NCBI GenBank assembly: GCA_009773155.1
Contig: WOVA01000015.1
Coordinates: 1 to 52,116 of the forward strand
DNA: 52,116 nt
Reading direction: 5' to 3'
DNA from: Elusimicrobiota bacterium
GTDB lineage: Bacteria; Elusimicrobiota; Elusimicrobia; Elusimicrobiales; UBA9959
The notes beneath the pieces are model-generated. The model saw nothing but the letters and a program-made list of their open reading frames with translations, was not told where the DNA came from and searched no databases. Position numbers and translations under genes: made by a program. Positions 1-16,378 of the stretch are shown here, piece by piece. How positions within the stretch are numbered: position 1 is the stretch's first letter; each line of letters starts with the position of its first letter.

Positions 1-1972
<1,972 letters not shown>

Positions 1973-2054
1973 TATTTTCTAATCCAATAATGCCTATAAT
2001 AATGCACTATATGCTTCTTCTTGGCTTTTAAGCCCTAACGGGCTGCGCTTAAAT

Positions 2055-2204
2055 CCCCGCGATCTATAAGACCGGTGGCTATTCCGGAGAGGTTACACCC
2101 GTTCCCATTCCGAACACGGCAGTTAAGGGCTCCAGGGCCGATGGTACTAACACCCAACTCGGTGTTGGGAGAGTAGGTCGCTGCCGGTCTTATAGATCGC
2201 GGGG
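2055..2204 (+). other. 5S rRNA precursor processing stem (21-bp perfect helix)
   Basis: Bases 2055-2075 and 2184-2204 are perfect reverse complements over 21 bp (left arm starts CCCCGCGATCTATAAG, right arm ends CTTATAGATCGCGGGG). They flank and include the terminal helix of 5S rRNA, extending it by about 14 bp on each side. Such an extended helix is the expected substrate for RNase III/M5-type maturation of the precursor. No U-run follows immediately, so I do not call it a terminator. The 23S-5S spacer (1973-2054) holds no tRNA. Confidence 0.75.
2069..2191 (+). rRNA. 5S ribosomal RNA
   Basis: The stretch has the typical 5S layout: GGTGGCTAT...GGAGAGGTTACACCCGTTCCC, the conserved CCGAACACGG, GTTAAGGGCTCC, GATGGTACT, and a 3' strand GTCTTAT pairing with the 5' strand ATAAGAC. 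About 120 nt lie between the paired ends, as expected. Ends are estimated from the terminal helix; the true mature ends may differ by a few bases. It follows the 23S gene by about 95 nt and precedes rplJ by only about 56 nt, which is an unusual arrangement. Confidence 0.93.
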
Positions 2205-2247
2205 GTAGTCAAAGAACGGAAAAGATTTTTTTGCGACGGTAAACGAC

Positions 2248-2781
2248 ATGAAATATTCCAAGAACGACAAGGTTGAGGCTTCAAAGAAGCTCGGCGCCGA
2301 TTTTAAGGCGGCCGACGTCTTCTTCACGTCCTTCCAGGGCCTGAAGTTCGAGAACCTCAACGTTCTCCGCGACAAGCTGCGCGCCTCCAGGTCCAAGTTC
2401 ACCGTCACCCGCAATACCATCATTTCGCACGCTATCGGCAACGCCGGTTTTAAGTCCTCCGACGCCGGCGCCCATAAGGGCCCGACCGCCGTCGTCACCA
2501 TCGGCGACCCGGACGAGCTGACCCGGGTAGCGAAGATCCTTGCCGATTTCGCCAAGGACAACCCGGCCCTTAAGGTCAAGGGCGGCTTTACTTCCGATAA
2601 GTGGCTCACGCCCGAGGACTGCAAGCGCCTCTCCGCGATCGGCTCCAAGCCCGAACTGATCTCGCAGCTGGCCAATGTCCTCTACTCGAACCTGGCCCAG
2701 ATCCGGTTCGTCCTTGAGGCCCCCGCGCGCGACCTCGCCTATGTGGTCGAAGCGCTCCGGGACAAGAAGTCCAAAGAATAG
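2248..2781 (+). CDS. rplJ: Large ribosomal subunit protein L10
   Basis: L10 forms the base of the ribosomal stalk and anchors dimers of L7/L12, which recruit translational GTPases. The 177-residue product matches the family length and pattern: an N-terminal domain with the [11 protein letters not shown] segment (about residues 53-63), the VKGGF motif (about 111), and a C-terminal helix that would bind L12. It is followed by rplL, its usual partner. The gene starts 56 bp after 5S rRNA. No strong Shine-Dalgarno sequence precedes the ATG, and the space is too short for the long L10-binding leader seen in many bacteria. rplK and rplA, the usual upstream neighbours, are absent. Confidence 0.95.
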   Translation: MKYSKNDKVEASKKLGADFKAADVFFTSFQGLKFENLNVLRDKLRASRSKFTVTRNTIISHAIGNAGFKSSDAGAHKGPTAVVTIGDPDELTRVAKILADFAKDNPALKVKGGFTSDKWLTPEDCKRLSAIGSKPELISQLANVLYSNLAQIRFVLEAPARDLAYVVEALRDKKSKE

Positions 2782-2899
2782 AAGCAAGCAGTCCCCCGTT
2801 TTTTCGCTTTTTTGTAAAAATAATCCTGGCAGCCCCGAGGGGGGTAAGCCGTCCGCCATCGGAGCGAGCGGGCTGTTCAAGCATAAAAGGAGACATACC

Positions 2900-3292
2900 A
2901 TGTCAGAGAAACTCAACAAAGACCAGATAGTAGACGCCATTTCCACCCTTACGGTGATGGAACTGGCCGACCTCGTGAAGGGCATCGAGGACAAGTTCGG
3001 TGTCAAGGCCGCCCCCGCTATGGGGATGGCCATGGCCGCCGCTCCTGCCGCCGGCGCCGCCGCGGTCGAGGAGAAGACCGAGTTTACCGTCGTGCTCAAA
3101 GCCGTGACCGACGCCGCCAAGAAGATCGGCGTCATCAAGGTCGTGCGCGAGCTGACCGGCCTGGGGCTCAAGGAGTCCAAGGACCTGGTAGAGGGCGCGC
3201 CCAAGAACGTCAAAGAGAACGTCGACAAGAAGGCCGCTGACGAGATGAAGAAGAAGCTCGAAGAGGCCGGCGCCGCGGTCGAGCTGAAGTAA
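2900..3292 (+). CDS. rplL: Large ribosomal subunit protein L7/L12
   Basis: This 130-residue acidic protein is the multicopy stalk protein that contacts EF-Tu, EF-G and initiation factors. The N-terminal dimerisation domain (residues 1-35) is followed by an Ala/Met/Pro-rich hinge (about 38-58) and the C-terminal domain with [18 protein letters not shown] and [11 protein letters not shown], the factor-binding helices. The ATG has a good ribosome-binding site (AAAGGAGA, 2887-2894). A 118-bp gap separates it from rplJ; it has two T-runs (2800-2814) but no clear hairpin ahead of them. The large gap and own strong RBS fit the higher expression L12 needs (four or more copies per ribosome). Confidence 0.96.
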   Translation: MSEKLNKDQIVDAISTLTVMELADLVKGIEDKFGVKAAPAMGMAMAAAPAAGAAAVEEKTEFTVVLKAVTDAAKKIGVIKVVRELTGLGLKESKDLVEGAPKNVKENVDKKAADEMKKKLEEAGAAVELK

Positions 3293-3599
3293 GCGGTCCC
3301 AGTCGGAAGCTAACGGACCCCGCCGTCCGCCCACAGGGGCCGGGCGGCGGAGTTCGCGTGCCGGAACCGGGCGGCATTGCCCGCAGTCGGTGCCCGGGCC
3401 GGGCGGCATAGCGCCCGGCACCTGCAGAGCCGGAGGCTCGTTGTTCCGAGTTCTGCGACGGGCCGGAAGCCGTAGTCTTGTCGTCTACAGGAACGCTGAC
3501 TCTGTACATCGCGAACAGGAAGATAGCAGGTTGAGCCGCAGCCCGGGGGCCTACAGGCCTTCCGGAGCGCTCTTTTTTCATCCGCGGAACGAGGTGACC
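3293..3599 (+). other. rplL-rpoB spacer, 307 bp
   Basis: No gene is supported here. It holds a GC-rich hairpin with arms around 3320-3329 and 3341-3350, then a full copy of repeat family A (3371-3466), then a stretch ending GAGCGCTCTTTTTT (3565-3578) that could act as a weak attenuator or pause. The frame of rpoB is open back to 3390, but the strong RBS GAGGTGA just before 3600 and family length point to 3600 as the start. I could not pick out a convincing promoter. Confidence 0.6.
3371..3466 (+). repeat. Repeat family A, copy A1 (intergenic, full length)
   Basis: This 96-bp segment aligns without gaps to 41590-41685 with 86 of 96 identical bases. It can fold into a branched structure: an outer stem CGCAG/CTGCG (3383-3387 with 3453-3457), an inner hairpin with right arm CCGGCACC, then GAGCC-GGA-GGCTC, which competes with GCTCG-loop-CGAG(C). 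It lies between rplL and rpoB in the same orientation as the copy in murI. No transposase or target duplication is visible. Confidence 0.85.
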
Positions 3600-6500
3600 A
3601 TGAAAACGAAAGACTTCTCCAAAATACCCCAGATCCTCAAGGCTCCCGACCTCCTCGACATGCAGAAGCATTCCTTCGACTGGTTCCTGCAGCTGGACAC
3701 CGACCCGGAGGAGCGTAATATCCAGGGCCTGCAGGCTTCTTTCATGGATGTCTTCCCCGTCGAGTCCGCCGACGGCTCGATGCAGCTCGATTTCGTAAAG
3801 TATGAGCTCGGCGATCCCAAGTATCACAGCCCCGAGGAGGCCCTGACCCGCGGCGGCACCTACGCCTCCCCTCTCCGCGTCTGGATGTCGCTGAGCGAGA
3901 AGCAGGCCAGCGGCAAGCTCAAGCAGGTCACCGAGCAGGACGTCACCCTCTGCGATCTGCCGCTTATGACCGACAACGGTTCCTTCATTTTTAACGGCGC
4001 CGAGCGCATAGTGGTCAGCCAGCTGCACCGCTCCCCGGGCGTCATTTTCGAGGATGACGAGGAGAAGAAGCAGTCGGTGCTCGGCAAGCCGCTGCACTTC
4101 GCCCGCATCATCCCCTACCGCGGCGCCTGGGTCGAGTTCGAGTTCGACCTGGACAACGTGCTCTGGGTCCGCCTGGACCGCAAGAAGAAGATCCTGGCCA
4201 CCACTTTCCTCAAGGCCTCGGGCCTCGAGACCAATTCCGAGATCCTGAACATTTTCTACGAAGCCGAGGAGGTCGCGGTCAGCCATGACAACGCCTCCGC
4301 CGTCATAGGCAAGTACGCGATAGAGGACATCGTGGACAAGGCGAACGGCGAGGTCGTGCTGAATCTGGAGGAGAAGGTCGCCCCTATAGACGACAAGACC
4401 TTCAAGCATCTGCTCGACCGCAAGATCAAGAGCGTCCGCCTCATCAAGGGCAACCCCAGGGACGACAATCCGGGTATCATCCTGGCCCTCGAGGCCAAGA
4501 ACCAGCCCAAGAGTTCCTCCGACGCCCGCCACGAGATCTACAAGAAGATGCGCGGCCAGGACTTCATAGTAAAGGAGCAGGCCGAGGACTATCTCAATAC
4601 CATCCTCTACAAGAGCCTGCGCCGCTACGACTTCTCCCTGGTCGGCCGCTACAAGGCGCAGCGCAAGCTCAAGCCGCTCTACGACCGCCTGAACAAGACC
4701 GACAGGAAGTTCAAGGTGCCGGGCGAGAAGGTCCGCAATCTTACCATCGAGGACGTCCTCGTCACCATCAAGTACCTGCTGGCGCTCAACACCGGCGTTC
4801 CCGGCTTCGACCACGAGGGCGAGAAGTTCCAGTACGAGGTGGACGATATCGACCACCTGGGCAACCGCCGCGTGCGCTCCATCGGCGAGCTCCTGGAGAA
4901 CCAGATCCGCGTGGCCCTCGTCCAGATCGGCCGCAACGTGCGCGACCGCATGAACAAAGAGGAGAAGAAGACCCCGCGCGAACTGATCAACGCCGCGCCG
5001 GTGGTGGCCATCATCCGCAAATTCTTCGGCACCAGCCAGCTCTCCCAGTTCATGGACCAGATCAACCCGCTGGCCGAGCTGACGCACAAGCGCCGCCTCT
5101 CGGCCCTCGGCCCGGGCGGTCTTAACCGTAAGCGCGCCGGCTTCGAAGTCCGCGACGTGCACTACACTCACTACGGCCGCGTCTGCCCCATCGAGACGCC
5201 TGAAGGCGCCAACATCGGCCTCATCGTCTCGCTGGCCGCCTACGCCAAGGTAAACCAGTACGGCCTCATCGAGACCCCGTACCGGAAAGTCGCGGGCAAG
5301 AAGCCCACCGCCGAGGTCGAATACCTGACCGCCAACAAGGAAGACGATATCTTCGTCGGCCAGGCCAACACCCCGGTGGATTCCGGCAGGTTCTCCACCG
5401 ACCAGATCTACGGCCGCATCAAGGACGACTACGTATTCGTGGATTCCGACAAGGTCCGCTACATGGACGTCTCGCCGATGCAGGTGGTGTCCATTTCGGC
5501 CGCCTGTATACCGTTCCTGGAGCACGACGACGCCAACCGCGCGCTGATGGGCTCCAACATGCAGCGCCAGGCCGTGCCGCTGCTGCTGAGCGAGGCGCCC
5601 CTGGTGGCGACCGGCATGGAGCCGGCCATCGCCCGCGACAGCCGCGCCTGCGTGACCGCGCGCACCTCCGGCAAGGTCATCTACACCGACGGCGATATGA
5701 TCGCGATAAAGCCGGACCATTCCAAGGACCCGGACATCTATCACCTCATCAAGTACCGCCGCTCCAACCAGGACACCTGCGTCAACCAGGTCCCGATAGT
5801 CAAGAGCGGCGACACGGTCAAGAAAGGCGACATCATCGCCGACGGCCCCGCCACCTCCAACGGCCAGCTGGCCCTGGGCAAGAACGCGCTGGTCGCGTTC
5901 ATGAGCTGGGAAGGCTATAACTACGAGGACGCCATCCTGGTCAGCGAACGCCTGGTGGAAGAGGACGCCTTCACCTCCATCTTCATAGAGGAGTTCGAGG
6001 TCGAGGCCCGCGACACCAAGCTCGGCCCCGAGGAGATCACCCGCGACATCCCCAACGTCGGCTCCGACGCGCTGGAGAACATAGACGCCGACGGCGTTGT
6101 GGTCCCGTCCACGATCGTGCGCCCCGGCGACATCCTGGTCTGCAAGGTCTCCCCGAAAGGCGAGCAGCAGCTCTCCCCCGAGGAGCGGCTGCTGAAGGTT
6201 ATCTTCGGCAAGAAAGCCGAGGACGTTACCGATACCTCGCTGCGCGTGCCCCCCGGCGTGAACGGCAAGATCATCGGTACCCGCGTTTTCGTGCGCCGCG
6301 AGAAGCTGACCAAGCCCGAGGAGCGCCAGCGCGTGGAGGAGATCAACGAGGAGATGCGCCAGCACCTCGAGGCCCTCAAGAACTTCCGCAAGGAGTCGCT
6401 GGAGAACAAGAAGGCGGCCGACATCGAGGAATTCTGCAGGCTGATGGAGAAGAAGATCCGCGACAAGTACGCGCGCGAAAAGGAACTCCTGAAGCAGACC

Positions 6501-7373
6501 GGCGAACTCTCGGTCACCGTCAACAAGGTGGTCAAGGTATACATCGCGCTCAAGCGCCGCCTGCAGGTGGGCGACAAGCTGTCCGGCCGCCACGGCAACA
6601 AGGGCGTGGTCGCCAGGATCCTGCCCAAGGAGGACATGCCCTATATGCCCGACGGCACCCCGATCGACGTGGTGCTCTCGCCGCTGGGCGTGCCTTCGCG
6701 TATGAATATCGGCCAGATCCTGGAGACGATGCTGGGCTGGGCCGGTCATCATCTCAATACCCAGATGGTCTGCCCCGTTTTCGACGGCGCCAGCGAGGAC
6801 GAGGTCATAGGGCAGATCCGCGAGGCCAAGAAGAAACTGATCGCGGACGGCGTGCCGGCGGAGTACCTGCCGGACGACTACTGCCGCATCCGCCTCTACG
6901 ACGGCCGCACCGGGGAGCCTTTCAAGGAAACGGTTACCATAGGCTATCTCTATGTGCTTAAGCTTATACATCTGGTAGAGGACAAGGTTCACGCCCGTTC
7001 CACGGGCCCTTACAGCCTCATCACCAGGCAGCCGCTGGGCGGCAAGGCCCTGTTCGGCGGCCAGCGCTTCGGCGAAATGGAAGTCTGGGCGCTCGAGGGC
7101 TACGGCGCGGCGTATATGCTGCAGGAGATGCTGACCGTCAAGTCGGACGACTTCGTCGGCCGCACCAAGATGTACGAGGCTATAATCAAGGGCGAATTCC
7201 CGCCCCAGCCCGGAGTGCCCGAGTCGTTCAAGGTGCTCGTCAAGGAACTGCAGGCCCTGGCGCTGGACGTGGACCTGATAAAGACCGGGGACGTCCCCGC
7301 CCCCGCGGCGGCACCGGCGGCAGAAGAGGCCGGCAAGGAAAAACCCAGGAAGAAGGCGGCCTCGAAGGCCTGA
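3600..7373 (+). CDS. rpoB: DNA-directed RNA polymerase subunit beta
   Basis: This 1257-residue protein is the beta subunit of RNA polymerase, forming with beta' the catalytic cleft. Family signatures include the rifampicin pocket FGTSQLSQFMDQINPL and THKRRLSALGPGG (about residues 475-505, with the usual D, H and S residues), RVCPIETPEGANIGL, GDKLSGRHGNKG (about 990) and the C-terminal GGQRFGEMEVWALE. Start at 3600 is chosen for its RBS and for the usual MxxKDFSKIP-like beginning. The C-terminus carries an extra Ala/Pro/Lys-rich tail (about 25 residues). It is followed 97 bp later by rpoC. Confidence 0.97.
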   Translation: MKTKDFSKIPQILKAPDLLDMQKHSFDWFLQLDTDPEERNIQGLQASFMDVFPVESADGSMQLDFVKYELGDPKYHSPEEALTRGGTYASPLRVWMSLSEKQASGKLKQVTEQDVTLCDLPLMTDNGSFIFNGAERIVVSQLHRSPGVIFEDDEEKKQSVLGKPLHFARIIPYRGAWVEFEFDLDNVLWVRLDRKKKILATTFLKASGLETNSEILNIFYEAEEVAVSHDNASAVIGKYAIEDIVDKANGEVVLNLEEKVAPIDDKTFKHLLDRKIKSVRLIKGNPRDDNPGIILALEAKNQPKSSSDARHEIYKKMRGQDFIVKEQAEDYLNTILYKSLRRYDFSLVGRYKAQRKLKPLYDRLNKTDRKFKVPGEKVRNLTIEDVLVTIKYLLALNTGVPGFDHEGEKFQYEVDDIDHLGNRRVRSIGELLENQIRVALVQIGRNVRDRMNKEEKKTPRELINAAPVVAIIRKFFGTSQLSQFMDQINPLAELTHKRRLSALGPGGLNRKRAGFEVRDVHYTHYGRVCPIETPEGANIGLIVSLAAYAKVNQYGLIETPYRKVAGKKPTAEVEYLTANKEDDIFVGQANTPVDSGRFSTDQIYGRIKDDYVFVDSDKVRYMDVSPMQVVSISAACIPFLEHDDANRALMGSNMQRQAVPLLLSEAPLVATGMEPAIARDSRACVTARTSGKVIYTDGDMIAIKPDHSKDPDIYHLIKYRRSNQDTCVNQVPIVKSGDTVKKGDIIADGPATSNGQLALGKNALVAFMSWEGYNYEDAILVSERLVEEDAFTSIFIEEFEVEARDTKLGPEEITRDIPNVGSDALENIDADGVVVPSTIVRPGDILVCKVSPKGEQQLSPEERLLKVIFGKKAEDVTDTSLRVPPGVNGKIIGTRVFVRREKLTKPEERQRVEEINEEMRQHLEALKNFRKESLENKKAADIEEFCRLMEKKIRDKYAREKELLKQTGELSVTVNKVVKVYIALKRRLQVGDKLSGRHGNKGVVARILPKEDMPYMPDGTPIDVVLSPLGVPSRMNIGQILETMLGWAGHHLNTQMVCPVFDGASEDEVIGQIREAKKKLIADGVPAEYLPDDYCRIRLYDGRTGEPFKETVTIGYLYVLKLIHLVEDKVHARSTGPYSLITRQPLGGKALFGGQRFGEMEVWALEGYGAAYMLQEMLTVKSDDFVGRTKMYEAIIKGEFPPQPGVPESFKVLVKELQALALDVDLIKTGDVPAPAAAPAAEEAGKEKPRKKAASKA

Positions 7374-7401
7374 GACAAGTCATAGCTAGTCGCCAGACAG
7401 C

Positions 7402-7439
7402 GCGGTACGGGGCCGGGAGCGGCCCGACCCCGGTACCGC
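7402..7439 (+). other. Strong hairpin between rpoB and rpoC
   Basis: Arms 7402-7417 (GCGGTACGGGGCCGGG) and 7423-7439 (CCCGACCCCGGTACCGC) pair over about 16 bp with one bulge and one G-U, closing a 5-nt loop AGCGG. No U-run follows, so it is not an intrinsic terminator. It could protect or process the rpoB-rpoC message. Its outer bases GCGGTAC resemble the edge of family B repeats, but the core palindrome differs, so I do not count it as a copy. Confidence 0.6.
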
Positions 7440-7470
7440 AGGCAGAGTTTAAAGGACCGGAGACCAGAAC

Positions 7471-11628
<4,158 letters not shown>

Positions 11629-11637
11629 GTTCGTTTT

Positions 11638-12027
11638 ATGGCTACAATAAACCAGCTTATAAGGCACGGCCGCGAAGCGCTGCCGCAGTTCAGCAAGGCT
11701 CCGGCGCTCATGTCGTGCCCCCAGCGGCGCGGCGTCTGCACCCGCGTCTACACCACCACCCCGAAGAAGCCGAACTCGGCCCTTCGCAAGGTGGCCCGCG
11801 TAAAACTCACCTCCAAGGTGGAGATTACCGCCTACATCCCCGGAGAGGGGCATAATCTGCAGGAGCACTCCATAGTGCTCGTGCGCGGCGGCCGCGTCAA
11901 GGACCTGCCGGGCGTGCGCTACCACATCATCCGCGGCGCCCTCGACGCCTCCGGCGTGGAGAACAGGCGGCAGGGCCGCTCGCTCTACGGCGCCAAGAGG
12001 CCCAAGCCGGGCGCGGCCAAGAAGTAA
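11638..12027 (+). CDS. rpsL: Small ribosomal subunit protein S12
   Basis: S12 lies at the decoding centre and controls accuracy of tRNA selection. The 129-residue product has the signature [28 protein letters not shown] (broken here only by my reading; about residues 28-56) and [18 protein letters not shown] (about 83-100). Both lysines where streptomycin-resistance changes arise (in TPKKPNS and RVKDLPG) are wild type. It starts 9 bp after rpoC and heads the str group; the promoter inside rpoC probably drives it. Confidence 0.96.
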   Translation: MATINQLIRHGREALPQFSKAPALMSCPQRRGVCTRVYTTTPKKPNSALRKVARVKLTSKVEITAYIPGEGHNLQEHSIVLVRGGRVKDLPGVRYHIIRGALDASGVENRRQGRSLYGAKRPKPGAAKK

Positions 12028-12049
12028 TACAAACCAGGAGAACAAAGAT

Positions 12050-12532
12050 ATGCCAAGGAAAGGTTTAAGGCCGCGTGACAGAAGGCCCGCCCCGCCGGCC
12101 GACTTCAAGTTCAATTCAGTTCTGATCTCCCGTCTTGTCAACAGGATCAACTTCCAGGGCAAGAAGGTCGCGTCCGAAAAGGTGGTCTACGGCGCGATGG
12201 ATATCATCAAGGAGAAGACCAAGGAAGACCCCATGCTGGTCTTCACCAAGGCCGTGGATAACGTGCGGCCGCTCCTGGAGATACGGCCCCGCCGCGTAGG
12301 CGGCGCCAACTACCAGGTGCCGATAGAGGTCAGGACCGCCCGCGGCACCGCCCTGGCGATGCAGTGGATGCTCAAGGCCGCGCGCGAGCGCGCCGGCGCT
12401 CCCATGTCGGCCCGCCTGGCCGAAGAGATCCTGCTGGCCTATAAGAAGGAAGGGGCCGCTTTCAAGAAGCGCGAGGATACCCACAAGATGGCCGAGGCCA
12501 ACCGCGCCTTCGCCCATTTCCGCTGGTGGTGA
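12050..12532 (+). CDS. rpsG: Small ribosomal subunit protein S7
   Basis: S7 nucleates assembly of the 30S head and contacts the E site. The 160-residue protein shows MPRKG at the start, SVLISRLVNRINFQGKK, the family pattern RPRRVGGANYQVPIEV (about residues 81-96) and the C-terminal AFAHFRWW. It sits 22 bp after rpsL with RBS CAGGAG. In many bacteria S7 represses the str operon; I see no obvious binding leader in the short rpsL-rpsG gap. A family B repeat lies between it and fusA. Confidence 0.95.
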   Translation: MPRKGLRPRDRRPAPPADFKFNSVLISRLVNRINFQGKKVASEKVVYGAMDIIKEKTKEDPMLVFTKAVDNVRPLLEIRPRRVGGANYQVPIEVRTARGTALAMQWMLKAARERAGAPMSARLAEEILLAYKKEGAAFKKREDTHKMAEANRAFAHFRWW

Positions 12533-12540
12533 TTTTCCGG

Positions 12541-12588
12541 ACGGTACTGGGACACCATGCCGCATGGTGTCCCCCGCTGATGCGGGGG
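12541..12588 (+). repeat. Repeat family B, copy B1 (upstream of fusA)
   Basis: The core is a perfect 25-bp palindrome (12549-12573: GGGACACCATGC, C, GCATGGTGTCCC), preceded by CGGTACT and followed by CCCGCTGAT. In this copy the right flank makes a second perfect 7-bp hairpin, CCCCCGC-TGAT-GCGGGGG (12571-12588). No U-run follows, so a terminator is unlikely. The fusA ribosome-binding site begins about 14 nt later. Same orientation as B3. Confidence 0.85.
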
Positions 12589-12612
12589 GAGTAAAAAGCA
12601 AAAGGACTGTAC

Positions 12613-14709
12613 ATGGCGATAGATCTCAGGAAACTCAGGAACCTCGGTATCATAGCCCACATCGACGCGGGCAAGACCACCACCACGGAGCGCATTCTCT
12701 ATTACACGGGCAAGTCCCATAAGATAGGCGAAGTGCACGACGGCAACACGACGACCGACTGGATGCCGCAGGAGCGTGAGCGCGGCATCACCATCACCGC
12801 CGCCGCCATCACCACGCAGTGGAAGGATTACACGGTCAACATCATCGACACCCCCGGCCACGTGGACTTCACGGCCGAGGTCGAGCGTTCGCTGCGCGTG
12901 CTCGACGGGGCGGTCACCGTTTTTGACGGCGTGCAGGGCGTGGAGCCCCAATCCGAGACCGTCTGGCGCCAGGCGGACCGTTACAGCGTGCCGCGGGTTG
13001 CCTACATAAACAAGCTCGACCGCATAGGCGCCGATTTCTTCATGTCGGCCGAGTCCATCGTGGAGAAGCTGGGCGCCAACGCTTCCCCGATACAGCTGCC
13101 CATAGGCGTCACGGAGACTTATAGGGGCCTCGTGGACCTGGTCAGGATGAAGGCCCTCGTCTGGACCGGCGACGACCTGGGCGCCGCGTTCCACGAGGAG
13201 GGGATCCCCGCCGACATGGCCGAGCTGGCCAAAAAGTACCGCGACAAGCTCATAGAGAAGCTGGCCGATTTCGACGAGAAGATCATGGAGCGCTACCTGG
13301 CCGGCGAGACCAGTTTCACGGAAGCGGAGCTCAAGGCCGCCATACGCAAGGGGACGCTGCAGTGCAAGTTCTTCCCGGTACTCTGCGGTTCCTCCTATAA
13401 GAACAAGGGCGTGCAGCCGATGCTCGACGCCGTCATAGACTTCCTGCCGTCACCGCTGGACGTCCCCGCCATCAAGGGCACAGACGCCAACACCGGCGAG
13501 GAGGCCGAGCGCCACGCTGATGATAAGGAGCCTTTTTCGGCCCTGATGTTTAAGATCCAGACCGACCCCTATGTGGGAAAACTGACCTTCTTCCGCGTCT
13601 ATTCCGGCACGCTCAGGGCCGGGGACAGCGTTTATTTCGCGCGCAAGAAGGCGACCGAGCGCATAGGCCGCATCCTGCGCATGCACGCCGATAAGCGCGA
13701 GGAGATCAAGGAAGTCCACGCCGGCGACATCGCCGCGACCGTGGCGGTCAAGAATTCCTACGTCGGCGAGACGATCTGCTCCCCCGACAATCCGATAGTG
13801 CTCGAGGGCATGAACTTCCCCGAGCCGGTCATTTCCATAGCCATCGAGCCCAAGTCCAAGGAGGACGAGGAAAAGATGGGCGTCGCGATGGGCCGCCTGG
13901 CCGAAGAGGACCAGACCTTCCGGATAAAGACGGACGAGGAGACCTCCCAGACCATCATTTCCGGCATGGGAGAGCTGCACCTGGACATCATCGTGGACCG
14001 CCTCAAGCGCGAGTTCAACGTCCAGGCCAATATCGGCAAGCCCCAGGTCGCATTCCGCGAGACCGTCCGCAAGGCGGTCGAGATAGAAGGTAAGTTCATC
14101 CGGCAGTCCGGCGGCCGCGGACAGTACGGCCATGTCTGGCTCAAGATAGAGCCGCAGCCCATGAACAAGGGCTTCGAGTTCGTAGACGGCATCAAGCAGG
14201 GCCGCATCCCCAAGGAATTCATCCCCGCCGTGGAAAAGGGCTGCCGCGAGGCGCTCGACGGCGGCTGCCTGGCGGGCTTCCCGATAGTGGATATCAAGGC
14301 GACCCTGTTCGACGGGTCCTTCCACGAAGTGGATTCCTCCGAAATAGCGTTCAAGATCGCCGGCGCCATGGCGCTGCGGGCGGGCTGCAAGGCCGCCAGC
14401 CCGGTGCTGCTGGAGCCGATCATGAAGTTCGAGGTCGTCACCCCCGAGGTCAACATGGGCGACGTTATCGGCGACCTGAACTCCCGCCGCGCCAAGATAG
14501 CCGAGATGGGCAACCGCGGAAACGTCCGCTTTATACGCGGCACCGTGCCGCTCAGCGAGATGTTCGGCTACGCCACCATCGTGCGCTCGATCTCCCAGGG
14601 CCGGGCCTCCTTCAACCTGGAGCCCAGCCACTACGAGGACGTTCCCAGTAATATATCCAAGGCGGTCATAGAGAAGCGGACCCAGGCCGCCGAAGCGGTG
14701 GAGAAATAA
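12613..14709 (+). CDS. fusA: Elongation factor G
   Basis: EF-G is the GTPase that drives translocation and, with RRF, ribosome recycling. The 698-residue length is standard. GTP-binding motifs are AHIDAGKTT (G1, about residues 15-23), DTPGHVDF (G3) and NKLD (G4); switch [24 protein letters not shown] is well kept as two conserved halves. Domain IV has [12 protein letters not shown] and the C-terminal domain [22 protein letters not shown]. Start is supported by AAAAGGA about 8 nt upstream. It follows the family B repeat, and tuf follows 18 bp later. Confidence 0.96.
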   Translation: MAIDLRKLRNLGIIAHIDAGKTTTTERILYYTGKSHKIGEVHDGNTTTDWMPQERERGITITAAAITTQWKDYTVNIIDTPGHVDFTAEVERSLRVLDGAVTVFDGVQGVEPQSETVWRQADRYSVPRVAYINKLDRIGADFFMSAESIVEKLGANASPIQLPIGVTETYRGLVDLVRMKALVWTGDDLGAAFHEEGIPADMAELAKKYRDKLIEKLADFDEKIMERYLAGETSFTEAELKAAIRKGTLQCKFFPVLCGSSYKNKGVQPMLDAVIDFLPSPLDVPAIKGTDANTGEEAERHADDKEPFSALMFKIQTDPYVGKLTFFRVYSGTLRAGDSVYFARKKATERIGRILRMHADKREEIKEVHAGDIAATVAVKNSYVGETICSPDNPIVLEGMNFPEPVISIAIEPKSKEDEEKMGVAMGRLAEEDQTFRIKTDEETSQTIISGMGELHLDIIVDRLKREFNVQANIGKPQVAFRETVRKAVEIEGKFIRQSGGRGQYGHVWLKIEPQPMNKGFEFVDGIKQGRIPKEFIPAVEKGCREALDGGCLAGFPIVDIKATLFDGSFHEVDSSEIAFKIAGAMALRAGCKAASPVLLEPIMKFEVVTPEVNMGDVIGDLNSRRAKIAEMGNRGNVRFIRGTVPLSEMFGYATIVRSISQGRASFNLEPSHYEDVPSNISKAVIEKRTQAAEAVEK

Positions 14710-14727
14710 ACAAGGAGAAAGGAACTT

Positions 14728-15924
<1,197 letters not shown>

Positions 15925-15935
15925 GGCTATATATT

Positions 15936-16283
15936 ATGTCCGAAACCACTAAAAAAGAAGATACCAAGTCCTCCGGCTCGCAGCACAAGATACGCATACG
16001 CCTGCTCTCTTATGATTACCGGCTGATCGACCAGTCGACCGCCAAGATCATAGAGACGGCCAAGCGCACCGGGGCCCTTATCGCGGGCCCGGTCCTGCTG
16101 CCCACCCGGATACGCAAATACACCGTGAACCGCTCGCCCCATGTGGACAAGAAATCCCGCGAGCAGTTCGAGATCCGCATCCACAAGCGGGTCATCGACC
16201 TGATCAGCCCCACGCCCAAGACCGTGGACGAACTGAACAAGGTCGCCCTGCCCAGCGGCGTGCACGTCGAGATCAAGCTCTGA
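15936..16283 (+). CDS. rpsJ: Small ribosomal subunit protein S10
   Basis: S10 is a 30S head protein and also the NusE partner of NusB in antitermination. The core from about residue 16 ([16 protein letters not shown]) through [29 protein letters not shown] matches the family. At 115 residues it is about 12 longer than usual because of a charged N-terminal tail. The gene is 11 bp after tuf and lacks a strong Shine-Dalgarno, suggesting coupling to tuf. It is followed by a hairpin and a 272-bp gap, so it seems to belong to the str transcript and not to the S10 operon it usually heads. Confidence 0.94.
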   Translation: MSETTKKEDTKSSGSQHKIRIRLLSYDYRLIDQSTAKIIETAKRTGALIAGPVLLPTRIRKYTVNRSPHVDKKSREQFEIRIHKRVIDLISPTPKTVDELNKVALPSGVHVEIKL

Positions 16284-16284
16284 T

Positions 16285-16314
16285 CCCGCGTATTGCCTTT
16301 CGCGGGCCCGTTTT
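16285..16314 (+). terminator. Possible weak terminator after rpsJ
   Basis: CCCGCG (16285-16290) and CGCGGG (16301-16306) pair around a 10-nt loop, followed by CCCG and TTTT. The stem is short and the U-run only four bases, so termination would be partial. Its loop contains the -35 box of the promoter proposed below. Confidence 0.4.
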
Positions 16315-16322
16315 GCTAGAAT
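16293..16322 (+). promoter_or_regulatory. Candidate sigma-70 promoter for the S10-spc-alpha genes
   Basis: TTGCCT (16293-16298) and TAGAAT (16317-16322) are 18 bp apart: four of six and five of six consensus bases. It lies 12 bp after rpsJ and would give rplC a leader of about 225 nt, containing the hairpin at 16379-16411. The long AT-richer leader is otherwise without coding potential. Confidence 0.55.
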
Positions 16323-16378
16323 TACCCTAAGTGCTGATGCGCTTGTTCGGTTCTCTTTGAAAAAAGTTGTTTTTATAC

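Noticed and set aside
1973-2054. tRNA gene in the 23S-5S spacer
   Set aside because: No cloverleaf or CCA-end pattern visible; only a short AGCCC/GGGCT stem.
3390-3599. N-terminal extension of rpoB through the family A repeat
   Set aside because: The frame is open, but the RBS GAGGTGA just before 3600 and normal family length favour the later start.
12549-12588. Family B palindromes as intrinsic terminators
   Set aside because: No U-run follows any copy, two copies differ in orientation, and one lies inside queE.
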